Below, one piece after another: positions 4,807 through 7,073 of a stretch of DNA of 7,073 nucleotides (position 1 is its first letter; each line of letters begins with the position of its first letter). The translations under genes were made by a program, and so were the position numbers. This DNA is from Veillonella sp. (GTDB lineage Bacteria > Bacillota > Negativicutes > Veillonellales > Veillonellaceae): assembly GCF_015058545.1 (NCBI RefSeq), contig NZ_SVCB01000122.1:1-7073 (forward strand), given 5' to 3'. The notes below the pieces were generated by a model, which had not been told where the DNA came from, did not search any database, and saw only the letters and a list, made by a program, of their open reading frames with translations.

Positions 4807-6093
4807 TTAATGGGCAAAGTAGTTAATGAACCACACGATACACGGCAATGCGAAGAGGTCAATTAGGAAGGCCCCGCAAAGAGGTACGATTAAGAAAGCT
4901 TTAGTAGATGGGCCGTATTTTTCAGTAACAGCCTTCATATTCGCCATAGCGTTTGGCGTAGCACCCAAACCGTGACCGGCCATACCGGCACACATAATCA
5001 CCGCATCATAGGTTTTGCCCAATAATGGGAATACGGCGAATAAGCAGTATACGATCATGAACACAACTTGCGCACCTAACACGATGAGCATTGGAATCGC
5101 TAAATCAATGAGTTCCCATAATTTAAGGGTCATCAATGCCATAGATAAGAATACGCCTAAACAATAGTCGCCGATTAAATTAATCGTTTCCGTATGGACT
5201 TTAACAACATTCAGTTGATCGTTAAGATTACGTAAAATTACGGCGAAGAACATAGCCCCCACATAACTCGGCAAGGCAATGCCGGCCAGCCCTTTGAGCC
5301 AAGCGGCCACGGCTAAACCAACAGTCATACAAATGGCAATTATAGCCGTATGTGTAAATAAGGAGTGTGCCGATACACCACTTTCAACATATTCACTCTC
5401 CTGTTTAACAGCCTTATCGGACTCCATAGCAGCATCGCTTTGCATATCAGTGGCTGTTACTGAACCACCTTCGGCCAATTCCAACTCTTCTGTTGATTTT
5501 AAATTGTATTTATTTAGCAAATACTTGGCAATCGGACCACCGATTAAGCCACCTGAAACAAGGCCAAACGTTGCGGCCGCCATGGCAACCGCCGTAGCAC
5601 CGAATACACCCATCGCTTCCACTTCCGGACCAAAGGCACCGGCGGCCCCATGACCGCCTTCCATGGAAACAGCCCCCATCAACACGCCCAATAATGGATC
5701 AATATCTAAGAGCTGTGCCAATGACACACCGATTACGTTTTGCATGAGTGATAAGAACCCGCAAAGGAGCCAATAGAATAATAGCAATTTGCCACCTTTT
5801 TTCACAAGCTTAAGGCTGGCAATCAACCCGATTGTGGAGAAAAAGGCTAACATAAACGGCGTTTGCAGTAAGGTATCCATTTTAATAACTAAGACATTGG
5901 TTTGATGCAAAATCAACATTAATATAGAAAACAACAAGCCGCCGGCTACCGGTGCCGGAATACAAAAACGCCCTAAAATACTGATGCGATTAACCATTAC
6001 GCGACCTAAGAGTAACAGTAAAATCGCCAACGCCAACGTGGCAATCATGTCTAATTTGATTACCGGAATTCCCTGTTCCCATAAAAATGTCAT
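4807..6093 (-). CDS. gltS: Sodium/glutamate symporter GltS (copy 2, intact)
   Basis: Inner-membrane Na+-driven glutamate uptake carrier of the ESS family; 428 residues, slightly above the ~400 of E. coli GltS. It starts at ATG 6093 with AGGAGG (6106-6101) seven bases upstream. The first half has membrane segments from about residue 15 and the signature SMEGGHGAAGAFGPEVEAMG (about 142-161). A hydrophilic, acidic linker follows (about 212-245). The second half holds GMAGHGLGATPNAMANM, the partner re-entrant-loop motif, and ends CIVWFINYFAH. The two glycine-rich motifs are the inverted-repeat signature of the family. In-frame GTG AAA AAA GGT stands where copy 1 breaks. The intact copy lies upstream of copy 1 on the same strand with a weak terminator between. 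Substrate could be glutamate or a related anion; the family call is secure. Confidence 0.95.
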   Translation of the reverse strand: MTFLWEQGIPVIKLDMIATLALAILLLLLGRVMVNRISILGRFCIPAPVAGGLLFSILMLILHQTNVLVIKMDTLLQTPFMLAFFSTIGLIASLKLVKKGGKLLLFYWLLCGFLSLMQNVIGVSLAQLLDIDPLLGVLMGAVSMEGGHGAAGAFGPEVEAMGVFGATAVAMAAATFGLVSGGLIGGPIAKYLLNKYNLKSTEELELAEGGSVTATDMQSDAAMESDKAVKQESEYVESGVSAHSLFTHTAIIAICMTVGLAVAAWLKGLAGIALPSYVGAMFFAVILRNLNDQLNVVKVHTETINLIGDYCLGVFLSMALMTLKLWELIDLAIPMLIVLGAQVVFMIVYCLFAVFPLLGKTYDAVIMCAGMAGHGLGATPNAMANMKAVTEKYGPSTKAFLIVPLCGAFLIDLFALPCIVWFINYFAH

Positions 6094-6188
6094 ATTTTCG
6101 CCTCCTGAATAACAATGCCTTGCAACTCACAAAATCAAAAATAAATGCACTTTAAACATATATTATATTACTTCTACTCATCATCGTG

Positions 6189-6230
6189 ATTCTCCTGCTT
6201 TCTGTATACAAGAAAGCAAAATATAGAATA
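6189..6230 (-). promoter_or_regulatory. Upstream element of gltS copy 2: inverted repeat plus blocks shared with copy 1
   Basis: GCTTTCT (6197-6203) and AGAAAGC (6211-6217) form a perfect 7-bp inverted repeat around GTATACA. It is flanked by ATTCTCCTGCT (6189-6199) and AAAATATAGAATA (6218-6230), which recur upstream of gltS copy 1 in the same order. The inverted repeat itself is not kept in copy 1. It could be an operator for both genes, with the adjacent XRE protein a candidate partner. A very weak -10, TATAAT, lies at 6167-6162 on the minus strand. Confidence 0.4.
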
Positions 6231-6260
6231 CAAAAAGGCAAAATACAGAATATAAAAAAG
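6216..6260. repeat. Imperfect 22/23-bp tandem repeat
   Basis: GCAAAATATAGAATACAAAAAG (6216-6237; 22 bases) is followed directly by a 23-base copy (6238-6260) with two substitutions and one extra A. The core ATAnAGAATA also appears upstream of gltS copy 1. It lies between the XRE gene terminator and gltS copy 2. Confidence 0.7.
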
Positions 6261-6284
6261 AACCCGCTTACAATAAGCCGGTTC
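6253..6284 (-). terminator. Terminator overlapping the stop codon of the XRE gene
   Basis: Minus strand GAACCGGCTTA (6284-6274) pairs with TAAGCGGGTTC (6270-6260) with a single C/C-type mismatch and a three-base loop, followed by TTTTTTA (6259-6253). Its 3' arm contains the TAA stop (6270-6268), so the last codons lie within the stem. Confidence 0.8.
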
Positions 6285-6570
6285 CTATGAAAATTAAGTC
6301 TATAAAATTAAGTCTATAAAAAGCAGAAACAGCATCCTCCTCCTGCTCGAGAACGAGAATGCTGTCAATTGTTACACCAAATAATACACTTAACGCCACC
6401 AAATTGTCTATACGCGGTAAGCTTTGCCCCCACTGCCAGCGGTAAATAGCTTGCGGGTCATTAAAGCCAAAGGCTTCTTGCAAATCTTTAACGGAATACC
6501 CGTTTTTCTCACGTAATGCCTGAATTTGTGCGCCTGTTGCTACCATATCAATTGCGGGAAACATCATCAT
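6268..6570 (-). CDS. Small XRE-family helix-turn-helix regulator
   Basis: A 100-residue DNA-binding protein, probably a local transcription regulator. Three ATGs follow one another (6570, 6567, 6564). I chose the first because AGGAGG lies eight bases upstream, but any may be used. The HTH region is about residues 15-72: AQIQALREKNGYSVKDLQ, the recognition-helix area around DPQAIYRWQWGQSLP (38-52), and NLVALSVLFGVTIDSIL. YRWQWG followed by SLPRIDNLVALS is typical of XRE domains. The last 15 or so residues are hydrophobic and created by a 14-bp tandem duplication (6291-6318) that changes the frame. Its own promoter and terminator make it a single-gene unit. gltS copy 2 lies immediately downstream on the same strand, making control of that gene plausible but unproven. 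Confidence 0.88.
   Translation of the reverse strand: MMMFPAIDMVATGAQIQALREKNGYSVKDLQEAFGFNDPQAIYRWQWGQSLPRIDNLVALSVLFGVTIDSILVLEQEEDAVSAFYRLNFIDLIFIGTGLL
6291..6318. repeat. 14-bp perfect tandem duplication in the XRE gene 3' end
   Basis: AAATTAAGTCTATA occurs twice with no gap (6291-6304 and 6305-6318). As 14 is not a multiple of three, gain or loss changes the C-terminal reading frame after about residue 89. With two copies the gene stops at 6268; with one copy it would read on through the terminator. Confidence 0.85.
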
Positions 6571-6636
6571 ATACGTCGCCTCCTACCAATGAATGACCAA
6601 GTACCATTTGTTATTCCTTTGTTACGTTACTTTCCT

Positions 6637-6645
6637 ATTATATCA
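6637..6645 (-). promoter_or_regulatory. Extended -10 promoter of the XRE gene
   Basis: TGATATAAT on the minus strand (6645-6637) is a perfect extended -10 box about 67 bases before the start codon. No recognisable -35 lies 17 bases upstream, as is usual for extended -10 promoters. Confidence 0.6.
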
Positions 6646-6724
6646 TAAAAATGAGGGGTTAGCATTAAACTACAGGTTCAAAGGCTCAAAAAGAACTCTA
6701 TGACGATACTATGATGACAATATA

Positions 6725-6762
6725 AAAAAGTCGCCCAAATTTGACTAATTAGGCGACTTTTT
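6725..6762. terminator. Terminator after the NCS2 permease gene
   Basis: AAAAAGTCGCC (6725-6735) and GGCGACTTTTT (6752-6762) form a perfect 11-bp stem with a 16-base loop and T tracts on both strands. It begins about 15 bases after the permease stop codon. Confidence 0.85.
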
Positions 6763-6776
6763 AGTATATATTTCCC

Positions 6777-7073
6777 TTATTTGGACTCTTTAATCTTATC
6801 ATAGTTAAATAAGATATTAAGTACTACAGCGGTCAACGCCCCCACTACGATCCCGCTTTCCAAGAGAATGCGTACGGAAGAAGGAAACTGTGCAAACAAA
6901 TTAGGTGTTACCGTTACGCCAAGGCTCAAAGTAATAAAACAAGCGGCAATAAGCATCGTGTTCGAATCGGTCAAATCCGCCTTGCCCAACATACGGATAC
7001 CGGCGGCGCAAACCATGCCGAACATGGCAACCATGGCACCGCCCAATACAGACGTTGGAATAACCGTTGCCAA
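6777..7073 (-). CDS. NCS2-family xanthine/uracil permease (C-terminal part only)
   Basis: Membrane proton-coupled uptake carrier for a nucleobase. Only the last 98 codons lie in the window; the frame is open at the right edge, which begins LATVIPTSVLGGAMVAMFGM. This matches the conserved late segment of NCS2 carriers (P-x-x-VLGGA-x-x-x-MFGM-x-x-A-x-GI), which follows the substrate-site helices. Three membrane segments are apparent: about window residues 5-27, 38-60 and 68-91. It ends YDKIKESK. The family normally has about 430-460 residues, so roughly three quarters are missing on the right. The xanthine/uric acid branch fits best, but the substrate-determining residues are outside the window. 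Confidence 0.9.
   Translation of the reverse strand: MATVIPTSVLGGAMVAMFGMVCAAGIRMLGKADLTDSNTMLIAACFITLSLGVTVTPNLFAQFPSSVRILLESGIVVGALTAVVLNILFNYDKIKESK

Noticed and set aside
5279..5653. 124-codon plus-strand ORF opposite gltS copy 2
   Set aside because: Antisense to the intact symporter, no ribosome site, low-complexity product.
6153..6187. Ten-codon ORF (MMSRSNIIYV) after AGGAGA in the gltS copy 2 leader
   Set aside because: A possible leader peptide, but the same AGGAGA block upstream of copy 1 has no ATG after it, so the ribosome-site likeness is probably incidental.
1..7073. CRISPR array, tRNA, rRNA, insertion sequence or prophage features
   Set aside because: No regularly spaced repeats, tRNA-like cloverleafs, transposase motifs or phage genes were seen on either strand.

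Overview
This is a low-GC, Gram-positive-style (Bacillota) chromosomal window. SD sequences are AGGAGG-like, promoters are TTGACA/TATAAT-like, and intergenic DNA is AT-rich with many intrinsic terminators. The gene mix (ethanolamine/propanediol-type genes, two GltS carriers, an NCS2 purine permease) would suit an anaerobe such as a Negativicutes/Veillonella relative, but that placement is inference.

Left part (1-2600): one end of an ethanolamine- or propanediol-utilisation locus. On the minus strand are a PduO-type cobalamin adenosyltransferase (1229-1813) and an iron-containing alcohol dehydrogenase of the EutG/PduQ type (1-549, cut by the window edge). On the plus strand is a divergent EutP/PduV GTPase (2115-2555). 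The 680-base gap between adenosyltransferase and dehydrogenase is the most interesting DNA here. It holds a promoter, a compact cobalamin riboswitch, a terminator directly after it, a cluster of hairpins with A-x-x-G-x-x loops, and a strong final terminator. Together they look like a free-standing riboswitch-controlled small RNA. The leaders of both minus-strand genes carry tandem hairpins with A-x-x-G-x-x hexaloops, the signature of targets bound by ANTAR antiterminators such as EutV. In the dehydrogenase leader the second hairpin excludes an intrinsic terminator. This parallels the Enterococcus EutX / Listeria Rli55 system, in which a B12-controlled RNA sequesters EutV. The regulator itself is not in the window.

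Middle (2600-6100): a 51-residue membrane protein gene (plus strand), then two tandem minus-strand paralogues of the sodium/glutamate symporter GltS. The upstream copy (4807-6093) is intact. The downstream copy (3051-4363) has a -1 frame break exactly at A AAA AAG, the classic bacterial slippery heptamer in the correct phase, and the rest of the gene is open. It may be a fresh pseudogene, a phase-variable gene, a programmed frameshift or a sequencing error. Both copies share upstream sequence blocks.

Right part (6200-7073): a small XRE-type regulator whose C-terminus is altered by a 14-bp tandem duplication, and the C-terminal part of an NCS2 xanthine/uracil permease running off the right edge.
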